A stretch of 5,244 bases of DNA from an uncultured Vampirovibrio sp. (GTDB taxonomy: Bacteria > Cyanobacteriota > Vampirovibrionia > Gastranaerophilales > Gastranaerophilaceae), in the NCBI GenBank assembly GCA_910583725.1, contig CAJTXZ010000040.1, positions 1 to 5,244 on the forward strand. The letters run 5' to 3'. The notes beneath the pieces are model-generated. The model saw only the letters and a program-made list of their open reading frames with translations. It searched no databases and had not been told where the DNA came from. Below, in pieces: positions 1 to 5,230 of this stretch (positions are counted from its first letter, which is position 1; each line of letters opens with the position of its first letter). Both the position numbers and the translations under genes were made by a program.

Positions 1-157
1 TCGCTCTGTCTTTCAGCTTCACCCTGGCTCACGCAATTCAGTCCAGTGTCGGGCTGTCTGCCGCTTCATCAGCGCCAGTTCGCCCTCACATCCTTAAGAC
101 TCGTTCGGTCTTATTGGGCGCGTCGCGCCGCAATTCGACTCTCACTAAGATTTTAGA
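1..157. other. GC-rich non-coding island with several potential hairpins
   Basis: This stretch has about 57% G+C (85 of the first 150 bases by hand count), clearly richer than the AT-rich operon that follows. Short stems are visible: CAGTCC/GGGCTG (39-44 with 51-56, one G-T wobble), CGCT/AGCG (62-65 with 71-74), TAAGAC/GTCTTA (95-100 with 108-113) and GGCGCG/CGCGCC (117-122 with 124-129). All three plus-strand frames stay open for at least 95 bases from the window edge, but the translations show no recognisable family. I therefore read the openness as a composition effect, not a gene. The segment runs straight into the terminator-like repeat at 158-210, so it could be the 3' part of a structured RNA or a dispersed repeat cut by the window edge. 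No tRNA or rRNA signature was recognised. Confidence 0.4.
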
Positions 158-210
158 TGAACAACTTTTCGGGTATTGATTTTTGTAACCTTTTCAATAC
201 CCTTTTCTTT
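158..210 (+). repeat. 53-nt hairpin repeat, left copy of an inverted pair
   Basis: The sequence from TGAACAAC to TTTTCTTT recurs in reverse complement at 5191-5244. The only difference is one base: the right copy has an extra A just before the GGGTATTGA arm. Both 9-nt stem arms, the whole 14-nt loop and the T-rich tail are identical. Similarity stops abruptly after TTTTCTTT (AAATTGG here, GCGGTTAG in the other copy). This defines at least one boundary of a dispersed element. The other boundary cannot be set, because the right copy ends at the window edge. Confidence 0.85.
171..210 (+). terminator. Rho-independent terminator-like hairpin, rightward
   Basis: A 9-bp perfect stem GGGTATTGA (171-179) / TCAATACCC (194-202) encloses a 14-nt loop and is followed by TTTTCTTT (203-210). 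Read rightward this has the layout of an intrinsic terminator. It would end transcription coming from the left before the flagellar promoter. The reverse direction lacks a T-tract, so it should act one way only. The stem is modest in G+C (4 of 9 pairs) and the loop is long, so efficiency is uncertain. Confidence 0.55.
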
Positions 211-308
211 AAATTGGTCTTTTAGTGGAGTACAGAACCTGGCGCGCTGCTTGGCTTTGATAAAATATGTCGTACATAATGATAGTTTATACAACTTTCT
301 TAACTTTT

Positions 309-337
309 TTGCCAATTGGCTTCTGTGTACTTATAAT
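309..337 (+). promoter_or_regulatory. Sigma70-like promoter of the flagellar operon
   Basis: The -35 box TTGCCA (309-314, five of six consensus bases) is separated by 17 bp from a perfect -10 box TATAAT (332-337). Transcription would begin near 344, giving a leader of about 40 nt before the TTG start at 385. The insulating terminator-like hairpin lies about 100 bp upstream. I did not see a convincing sigma28-type or sigma54-type element, so housekeeping sigma control is the simplest reading. The rest of the AT-rich stretch 211-308 holds only a small inverted repeat, TATGT-CGT-ACATA (266-278), of unknown meaning. Confidence 0.65.
311..320. promoter_or_regulatory. Perfect 10-bp palindrome over the -35 box, possible operator
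   Basis: GCCAATTGGC is its own reverse complement and overlaps the last four bases of the -35 hexamer, extending into the spacer. A protein bound here would compete with RNA polymerase, so a repressor site is conceivable. A 10-bp palindrome can arise by chance, and no regulator gene is present in the window. Confidence 0.25.
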
Positions 338-373
338 ATCTGTGGATACGTATAAATATTTTTTAGAAATCTC

Positions 374-387
374 GGGAATAAAAATTG
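374..387 (+). promoter_or_regulatory. Shine-Dalgarno and TTG start of the switch-protein gene
   Basis: GGGA (374-377) lies 7 nt before a TTG at 385-387. An in-frame TAA at 379-381 rules out any start further upstream, so this TTG is the earliest possible start and the only one with a usable ribosome site before the conserved part of the protein. All the other genes in the operon use ATG, so a weaker initiation rate is plausible here. Confidence 0.6.
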
Positions 388-1629
388 AAAAGCGCGTCAA
401 AGCAAAATTCTGATAATGATATTTGTTTATTGTTTGCTTGGTTTGATAATCAGCTAAAAAGCGCTGTATCAGAATGCATTAATACTTTTTGGGAAAACAA
501 GTTTGAACTGGAGGTGCAATCTTTAACAACAAATTCTACCGTTAAGGATGATTTTGCATCAAAGGGCGAGATTTATTTTACGGCAGAGCTTTCTTTATGT
601 CCGCCGCAAAATGCTTATATACGAATATCATCAGATTTTGTCAGGGTATTGTTTCATGAATATTTTGGCTCTAATATGCCTGTATTTAAGCTGCAGGATT
701 TATCCGAACTTGAAATAAAAATATTAAATTCATTTTGCGAATTTTTAAACAATGAGATAAAAAGTTTTATAATTCCGCATCAGGAAATCCCTAAAGAAAA
801 ACTTAGGAACAAGAGGGTTTTTAATATAACAATTTTAATAGGTAAAAACAGTGAGAAAATCGGCAAAGTAGTATTAACACTGCCAGAAAACTGTCTGAGG
901 GTAGAAAAGCTTGCAGTAAAACAAAATTTCTCTATTGACGATTTTCTTGAAACCACTACCTATGTGAACATTCTTGTGGGTACATCAAAACTTGCCCTGA
1001 ATGACTTAAAAACACTGTGTGAGGGGGATATAATTCTCCTTGAAAACAGCAATGTAAATTTTATGGAAATTAAGTCAGCAAATATAAGAAAAGGTTTCAA
1101 GGTAAATCCTGAGCCTTCTTTGATGTTTGACCTGGATGATGATGAAGAAGATTTAGGAGCAGATATGACAGATGAAAAAAATATATGGGACGGCATACAA
1201 ATCGAGGTCGGGGCAGAATTTGACAAGGTCAAGATGACACTTGGAGAACTGAAACAAATCTCAGAAGGTCTTGTGATTGAGCTTGGGCCTGTATTTAACA
1301 ATAAGGTGTCACTTCTTGTTGAAAACAAGGTTGTGGCAAGGGGCGAACTTATTATCATAAATGACAAATACGGTGTAAAAATAGATGAAATAATATCTTC
1401 TGGCTCAAAAGAACAGGAAGAAACTATAGAAGATACACCCATAAATCAACAACCTGCCCAAACGCAAACACATGAAGCGGTGCAAAATCCTAATCCGCAG
1501 CCAAAGCCTGTTCAAAATCCTGCCCCAAATACTGCCAAAAAAACGGCAAGCAAGCCAAAAGACGAAGATGAAGAAGATGAGGATGAAGAAGAATTTGATT
1601 ATTCTGACTTTGAAGAAGAAGATAATTAG
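385..1629 (+). CDS. fliN: Tandem-SpoA flagellar C-ring protein (FliM/FliN/FliY/SctQ class)
   Basis: The 414-aa product is a cytoplasmic switch / sorting-platform protein of the flagellar C-ring. Residues about 60-172 resemble the FliM/FliY middle region, with a segment like 'dLSELEIKILNSF' and an 'IGKVVLTLPE' strand. Residues about 185-240 look like a first, degenerate SpoA domain ('LNDLKTLCEGDIILLENS'). Residues about 267-337 are a clear FliN-type SpoA domain ('MTLGELKQISEGLVIELG', then 'ARGELIIINDKYGVKI'). An acidic linker (249-265) separates the two. The tail is a Pro/Gln-rich linker (about 340-390) ending in an Asp/Glu-rich run (392-414) not typical of FliN. The N-terminal EIDALL-like CheY-binding motif of FliM/FliY is absent. 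Ordinary FliN is about 100-140 aa, so this is FliM-plus-FliN-like or SctQ-like. The SpoA2 assignment is firm; the N-terminal assignment is by pattern only. The start is TTG. Confidence 0.85.
   Translation: MKSASKQNSDNDICLLFAWFDNQLKSAVSECINTFWENKFELEVQSLTTNSTVKDDFASKGEIYFTAELSLCPPQNAYIRISSDFVRVLFHEYFGSNMPVFKLQDLSELEIKILNSFCEFLNNEIKSFIIPHQEIPKEKLRNKRVFNITILIGKNSEKIGKVVLTLPENCLRVEKLAVKQNFSIDDFLETTTYVNILVGTSKLALNDLKTLCEGDIILLENSNVNFMEIKSANIRKGFKVNPEPSLMFDLDDDEEDLGADMTDEKNIWDGIQIEVGAEFDKVKMTLGELKQISEGLVIELGPVFNNKVSLLVENKVVARGELIIINDKYGVKIDEIISSGSKEQEETIEDTPINQQPAQTQTHEAVQNPNPQPKPVQNPAPNTAKKTASKPKDEDEEDEDEEEFDYSDFEEEDN
1155..1167 (+). promoter_or_regulatory. Possible internal ribosome site and ATG before the SpoA2 domain
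   Basis: AGGAG (1155-1159) stands 5 nt before an in-frame ATG (1165-1167, Met261 of the long protein). The ATG lies just upstream of the FliN-like SpoA2 domain. Initiation here would yield a 154-aa protein (1165-1629) made of SpoA2 and the acidic tail, close to a free-standing FliN in size. It is established that the injectisome SctQ genes spaO, yscQ and spa33 make such a C-terminal SpoA2 product from an internal start. Use of this site is my inference: the AGGAG also encodes ordinary Leu-Gly-Ala codons, and the spacing is slightly short. Confidence 0.45.
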
Positions 1630-1667
1630 ATAAAGGATGTAAAGTTTAAATATAAGGGGGTTTGTAA

Positions 1668-2318
1668 ATGCTTAATTACATAATTGCTTTTAGCTTATAC
1701 ACACTTGCAATGATAGGAATATTTTTTATTGCATTTGTTGTCTACAAAAAAACAATAAATTTTAACGGGCCAAGGCAAAACGAGGGTATGAAAATTGAAG
1801 ATATGTTAAGGCTTTCACAAAGAAAAAGCCTCTATATTATCAATGTTCAAAATGAAAGATTCTTAATAGCATCAGATCTTGAAAATACAACATTTCTTGC
1901 AAAGCTTGCGCCAAGGCAAATTTCACCCCAAAATGAGCAGACACCTGAACAGGCACAGCCTCAGTCTATGTCTCCGTTAATGCAGACACTTGCACAGGCA
2001 TTAAATAATCAGACAGCTAAAACATCAAATATGGAAAAAAATATTTTATCTTCTTTTTATCATCCAAAAAAGGCCAATAATACAACGATTGAGCCAAAGG
2101 TTGAAGTAAAAAAACCCCATGAGGAAGAATCTGAAAAGTTGGAAAAGTATATTAAAGAATTAGAAGCACTTAATAGTGCAATAGACTCTATTGAAAATAA
2201 ACCCCCAAAAAAGGAAGAGGAAGAATATTCAAATGCCGTTGATATAAAATCAAGGAATGCGATTATGAAGAATATATTAAAAGAACTGGAGCATACTACA
2301 AAGAGGACAAATATATAA
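1668..2318 (+). CDS. fliO: FliO-like flagellar export-gate assembly protein with long cytoplasmic tail
   Basis: FliO is a small bitopic membrane protein that helps FliP assemble and is not part of the finished gate. This 216-aa protein has one N-terminal membrane segment (residues about 5-26) followed by Lys residues. A FliO-like core then follows at about 43-82 ('MLRLSQRKSLYIINVQNERF', then 'LIASD' and 'FLAKL'). Beyond residue 85 comes an extension: a Gln/Pro-rich stretch to about 120, then a charged, probably helical or coiled region (about 150-210). Typical FliO proteins are about 90-140 aa, so the tail is unusual. The ATG is preceded by AAGGGGG (1654-1660), 7 nt away. The gene follows the switch-protein gene by 38 nt and its stop overlaps the fliP start by one base (TAATG). 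The call rests on the core pattern plus position before fliP, since FliO is poorly conserved. Confidence 0.75.
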   Translation: MLNYIIAFSLYTLAMIGIFFIAFVVYKKTINFNGPRQNEGMKIEDMLRLSQRKSLYIINVQNERFLIASDLENTTFLAKLAPRQISPQNEQTPEQAQPQSMSPLMQTLAQALNNQTAKTSNMEKNILSSFYHPKKANNTTIEPKVEVKKPHEEESEKLEKYIKELEALNSAIDSIENKPPKKEEEEYSNAVDIKSRNAIMKNILKELEHTTKRTNI

Positions 2319-2959
2319 TGGATGTTGCACTTAAAGACCTGAATCCTGTCATACAGCTTTTAATGGTGATGTCATTATTTTCTCTTTTGCCATTCTTCTT
2401 TTGCTGCATGACATCTTTCTTAAGGTTTGTAATAGTTTTTTCTATGCTAAAAACGGCAATGGGAACGCAATCTGTTCCTCCGGCGATTGTTTTAATAGGC
2501 CTTGCCTTAATAATGACCTTATACACTATGTCTCCTGTGTTTCAGAGTATGTATGATGCAGGAAGAGTACCTTATGAAAAAAACGGTGACATCGTTTTAA
2601 CCCTTCAAAAAGGCTCGGAGCCCTTAAAAGAATTTATGCTAAAACAGACAAGGCAGGAAGATTTAGCATTCTTTGTTGAAAAAACCCGCGTAACAATGCC
2701 TGAAACACCCGAAGAATTAACCCTTTGGGAAGTAGCACCTGCATACATCATCAGTGAATTAAAAACATCCTTTGAGGTGGGGTTCATAATATTTATACCA
2801 TTCATAGTGCTGGACCTTGTTGTTGCAAATATTCTTCTTGCACTTGGTATGTTTATGTTATCGCCAACCATTGTATCTTTGCCGTTTAAACTATTAATAT
2901 TTATAGCGGTTGATGGGTGGAGCCTTATTGTTCGAGGACTTGTGGAGAGTTTTAACTAA
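2318..2959 (+). CDS. fliP: FliP, flagellar type III export-gate protein
   Basis: FliP (SctR family) forms the pentameric core of the FliPQR export gate in the inner membrane. The 213-aa sequence carries the family hallmarks: 'TSFLRFVIVFSMLKTAMGTQ' (32-51) with 'VPP' and 'GLALIMTLYTMSPV' just after, 'PAYIISELKTSFEVGFIIF' (141-159), 'DLVVANILLALGMFMLSP' (166-183) and 'LPFKLLIFIAVDGW' (188-201). Four membrane segments are expected, at about 12-32, 53-74, 150-177 and 184-205, with a soluble loop (about 80-138) between the second and third. There is no long cleavable signal peptide as in enterobacterial FliP, so the length is nearer to SctR. The start codon overlaps the fliO stop, with GAGGA (2303-2307) 10 nt upstream. 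Identification is certain; naming it FliP and not SctR rests on the neighbouring FliO. Confidence 0.97.
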   Translation: MDVALKDLNPVIQLLMVMSLFSLLPFFFCCMTSFLRFVIVFSMLKTAMGTQSVPPAIVLIGLALIMTLYTMSPVFQSMYDAGRVPYEKNGDIVLTLQKGSEPLKEFMLKQTRQEDLAFFVEKTRVTMPETPEELTLWEVAPAYIISELKTSFEVGFIIFIPFIVLDLVVANILLALGMFMLSPTIVSLPFKLLIFIAVDGWSLIVRGLVESFN

Positions 2960-3450
2960 TGGAATTATTAACAGAATACCTTGCAAAAGGTTTTGTCACA
3001 ATGCTTACCATATCCTTGCCTTGTGTATTAGTGGCAGCAGGTGTGGGCCTTGTCGTGGGCATTTTACAGGCTGTAACCCAGGTGCAGGAGCAGACAATAG
3101 CAGCAGCACCTAAAATTGTGTCCGTATTTTTAACAATAATAGTTCTTGGAATGTTATATATAAGCCTTTTAACGGATTATTTCAGGGAAGGAACCAATCT
3201 CGCATTCAACGTAATTACGCGCTCTGCCAATTATGTACTTCCTGAGGATTATTATTTTCACTCAAAGCCTTTTGCCTCTGAAATGCAGGATACAATAAAA
3301 GGTAAAAGTGGTGAAATCGACACAATTATGAAACATCCTGGAAAAATTCCCTGGTCAGAAAACCAGTTTAAGGATAAATACACACCACGGTCAAAAGGGG
3401 CAGACCCAAGACCGAATTTCATTGAAACTAATAAAATGCTTGGAAGGTAA
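2959..3450 (+). CDS. fliQ: FliQ, flagellar export-gate protein with C-terminal extension
   Basis: FliQ (SctS family) is a two-helix hairpin protein that wraps the FliP-FliR core. Residues 1 to about 88 match the whole family, with membrane segments near 14-38 and 52-76 and the signature 'GILQAVTQVQEQTIAAAPKI' (34-53). FliQ is normally about 85-95 aa. Here the frame continues for about 75 more residues (89-163) into a hydrophilic, Lys/Pro/Asp-rich tail without membrane segments. No frameshift is needed to explain it, and the next gene's Shine-Dalgarno lies at the very end of the tail, so the long form looks genuine. The start overlaps the fliP stop (TAATG) with GGAGAG (2944-2949) upstream. Core identification is certain; the role of the tail is unknown. 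Confidence 0.95.
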   Translation: MELLTEYLAKGFVTMLTISLPCVLVAAGVGLVVGILQAVTQVQEQTIAAAPKIVSVFLTIIVLGMLYISLLTDYFREGTNLAFNVITRSANYVLPEDYYFHSKPFASEMQDTIKGKSGEIDTIMKHPGKIPWSENQFKDKYTPRSKGADPRPNFIETNKMLGR

Positions 3451-3452
3451 TT

Positions 3453-4151
3453 ATGTATAAAAAAATCTCATCTTTATTTATATGTTTGATAATACCTGTA
3501 TGTTTTTTGATGTCAAAACTTGAAAGCATTGCAGAGCCTGCGGTTAATGCCCCTCATACGCCGGCTATTCCTGCTATTCAAGGTACTCCTGCGGCTTCTG
3601 ATACACAGGCCGAAGTTAAACCGGGTGCAGACTTAAACGCTGATACACGGCCCAAAGATAGTAATGACAGCACGAAAGAAGAAATTCCTGTGCTAGATAA
3701 CGCTGACATTCCACTAAATGTAACAAATGAAACTACGCCAAGAGAAGGAAAAGAAAAAAATCCTCCGCGCGTTGTAGCACCTGCCCTGCAATATCTAAGA
3801 GAAGATTATCCATCTGCATTCCTCTCTAAGGAGGATTACAGCATAAAACTAAACACCACAACCAGATACAAATTAAGGTGCTCTGATGAAATAACAGCAG
3901 TGGCAGTAGGGGATAGCGCAAACATCATAGTTAAAGAAAATGATGAACCTGATGAAGAAAAAATGCTGTATGAACTTGCCGCCCCAAAGGATGTAATTGT
4001 AAAAACAAGGTATGAAACCTACTCATATATGCAAATTTACACAGAAAATTCTGACATACCAACCACAGTCTTGCTTTCCATTAATTCAAAAAATGACGTG
4101 CCAAGCCTTATAACCTTTGGCAATTGCTCAATGTATGAAGATTTATTTTAG
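3453..4151 (+). CDS. Exported protein of unknown function between fliQ and fliR
   Basis: I do not recognise this 232-aa protein with certainty. It begins with a signal-peptide-like stretch (Lys-Lys, hydrophobic residues about 6-20, possible cleavage after 'ESIA' near residue 27). A low-complexity Ala/Pro/Thr/Asp-rich region follows (about 28-112). The C-terminal domain (about 128-215) looks beta-rich: 'YSIKLNTTTRYKL', 'ITAVAVGDSANIIV', 'MLYELAAPKDVIVKT', 'YMQIYTENS', 'TTVLLSIN'. The 'AVGD' turn and the pattern of strands recall small N-terminal domains of pilus/secretin proteins (CpaC/RcpA type) and VirB9/CagX, but this is a visual resemblance only. Cys143 and Cys225 could pair outside the cytoplasm. 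A GGAAGG site (3442-3447) inside the fliQ end serves its ATG, 2 nt after fliQ. The position inside the export-gate operon suggests a periplasmic or envelope partner of the flagellum; that is inference. Confidence 0.85.
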   Translation: MYKKISSLFICLIIPVCFLMSKLESIAEPAVNAPHTPAIPAIQGTPAASDTQAEVKPGADLNADTRPKDSNDSTKEEIPVLDNADIPLNVTNETTPREGKEKNPPRVVAPALQYLREDYPSAFLSKEDYSIKLNTTTRYKLRCSDEITAVAVGDSANIIVKENDEPDEEKMLYELAAPKDVIVKTRYETYSYMQIYTENSDIPTTVLLSINSKNDVPSLITFGNCSMYEDLF

Positions 4152-4160
4152 GAGCCCTGA

Positions 4161-4940
4161 ATGGACTTATTTTTGGCACAATTTGCTAAATTATTTCCCG
4201 AGATTAATCTTGCGCTTGGCGCCGGAATAATGATATTTTCACGCTTTTTAGGGCTTATGCAGTTTGCCCCCGGTTTTAATAGAAAAGAGATGCCAACCAT
4301 TGCAAGACTTTCTTTTTCCTTGATGATTACAATTATAACAGCATCAGTTATAAAGGTTCAGCCTTTTCCTGAACATTCTTCAATGCTTCTTTGCATACTC
4401 TTAAATTATCTGTTTGGCGCCCTTATCGGCTATATTGCAAACTGCGTCATAGCAACAATTACAGCTGCAGGTGATATGATTAACACGCAAATGGGTCTAT
4501 CCTCTGCTATGGTTTTAGACCCCACAACAAGGGCTCAAACTTCAATAATAGGAAATCTTTTCACCCTTGTTGGCGTTATTATATTTATGTCAATAGGCGG
4601 GCTGTACTGGCTTATAGACGCTTTTATAAGAAGTTTTGAAATTTTTCCGATGTATGGAGTTGCAATTCCATTAGAAAAAATCATTAACCTTGATTACCTT
4701 GTTTTAATCACCTCAAACATACTTGTTGTCGGAATGCAGATAGCTGCTCCTGTCTTACTTGCAACGCTCGGACAGGATATAATTCTTGGCACCATTTCAA
4801 AAACAGCCCCACAGGTAAACGTTTTTCAGATGAGCTTTTTATTTAAACCGGTTATGGGAGCACTTATCCTAACTTGGATTCTTCCTATGCTCATAAACGT
4901 CATAACAGACTATATAAGCTCATTTTCAAATATATTTTAA
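4161..4940 (+). CDS. fliR: FliR, flagellar type III export-gate protein
   Basis: FliR (SctT family) completes the FliPQR export gate, one copy per gate, and in other systems contacts FlhB. The 259-aa length is typical. Recognisable family features are 'RFLGLMQFAPGF' (28-39), the motif 'GDMINTQMGLSSAMVLDP' (104-121), 'VGVIIFMSIGGLYWLIDAF' (137-155) followed by 'SFEIFP', and 'APVLLATLGQDIILGTISK' (196-214) running into 'APQVNVF' (216-222). About six membrane segments are expected, near 14-38, 44-64, 74-100, 128-154, 178-203 and 226-250. The 'GG-LYW' stretch replaces the frequent 'GGH' of other FliR proteins, a minor variation. AGGAG (4150-4154) overlaps the stop of the preceding gene and lies 6 nt before the ATG. 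No flhB follows, although fliR-flhB is a common pair, and no strong terminator is seen directly after the stop. Confidence 0.96.
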   Translation: MDLFLAQFAKLFPEINLALGAGIMIFSRFLGLMQFAPGFNRKEMPTIARLSFSLMITIITASVIKVQPFPEHSSMLLCILLNYLFGALIGYIANCVIATITAAGDMINTQMGLSSAMVLDPTTRAQTSIIGNLFTLVGVIIFMSIGGLYWLIDAFIRSFEIFPMYGVAIPLEKIINLDYLVLITSNILVVGMQIAAPVLLATLGQDIILGTISKTAPQVNVFQMSFLFKPVMGALILTWILPMLINVITDYISSFSNIF

Positions 4941-5127
4941 CGCGCTGTGCTATTTATAGGCTTAACAGTCTTATATAATGCTCCAGTTGCTTGCTCCTCG
5001 CGCTCTGTTGTATTACTTGGCGGTGCTGTGGCAGAGCCGCATTACAGCCCCGGCTCACACAAATTTTTGTGCTGGCATGCTTATGGATTTACCATTTAGG
5101 GCTTATTTTTGATTTTAGTGAATTTTT
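4941..5127. other. Gene-free, partly GC-rich region downstream of fliR
   Basis: The first 140 bases have about 51% G+C by hand count, above the AT-rich operon, and then the sequence turns AT-rich again. Possible stems are GCTCTG/CAGAGC (5002-5007 with 5032-5037) and CACAAA-TT-TTTGTG (5058-5071), which can be enlarged by CCGG/CTGG (5050-5053 with 5072-5075) across a 4-nt bulge. Neither is followed by a T-tract, so a terminator for the fliR transcript is not evident. A 44-codon open stretch from the ATG at 4978 lacks a good ribosome site and any family resemblance, so I do not call it. CGCTCTGT (5001-5008) and a 15-nt block (5048-5062, 13 of 15 matches) recur in the left island in the same order, which hints at a shared repeat family. 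Confidence 0.35.
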
Positions 5128-5155
5128 ATAATACTTCCATGGCGCGTATTGTCAA
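5128..5155 (-). promoter_or_regulatory. Leftward sigma70-like promoter downstream of fliR
   Basis: On the minus strand a perfect -35 TTGACA (5150-5155) is separated by 16 bp from TATTAT (5128-5133, five of six consensus bases). Transcription would begin near 5120 and run left across the GC-rich segment towards the 3' end of fliR. No minus-strand gene of convincing length lies downstream, so the product would be a small RNA, an antisense transcript or a leader, if the promoter is active at all. The terminator-like repeat lies just upstream of it, mirroring the arrangement at the left side. Confidence 0.45.
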
Positions 5156-5190
5156 AGATTTGTTTTGTATCACAAAATTAATCTAACCGC

Positions 5191-5230
5191 AAAGAAAAGG
5201 GTATTGAAAAGGTTACAAAAATCAATACCC
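5191..5230 (-). terminator. Rho-independent terminator-like hairpin, leftward
   Basis: On the minus strand GGGTATTGA (5222-5230) pairs with TCAATACCC (5199-5207) around a 14-nt loop and is followed by TTTTCTTT (5191-5198). It would stop transcription arriving from outside the right edge. In the rightward direction there is no T-tract, so it is a poor terminator for the fliR transcript. Confidence 0.5.

Noticed and set aside
66..72. CTGATGA on the minus strand, resembling the hammerhead ribozyme core
   Set aside because: No properly spaced GAAA or closing stems follow it, so the match is most likely chance.
3..179. Open reading stretches in all three plus-strand frames from the left edge, one of them running through the start of the hairpin repeat to 179
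   Set aside because: All frames being open together points to GC-rich composition. The translations show no family pattern, and the one-base difference between the repeat copies would change the frame.
960..1442. 160-codon minus-strand open frame across the switch-protein gene
   Set aside because: It is a low-complexity Ser/Ile-rich antisense shadow of a well-supported plus-strand gene.
2910..3113. 67-codon plus-strand open frame across the fliP-fliQ junction
   Set aside because: It overlaps two certain genes in another frame and has no family resemblance.
3827..3834. TAAGGAGG, a perfect anti-Shine-Dalgarno match inside the unrecognised exported gene
   Set aside because: No ATG, GTG or TTG lies at a suitable distance downstream, so it cannot mark an internal start; at most it may pause ribosomes.
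4955..4975. TATAGG/CTTATA pairing just after fliR as a terminator
   Set aside because: The stem is only six pairs including a G-T wobble, is AT-rich and has no T-tract.
4978..5112. 44-codon open stretch on the plus strand after fliR
   Set aside because: There is no convincing Shine-Dalgarno, no recognisable domain, and it lies in a segment that looks like a non-coding repeat.
5139..5186. 15-codon open stretch beginning at an ATG on the plus strand
   Set aside because: It is too short, lacks a ribosome site and overlaps the minus-strand promoter boxes.
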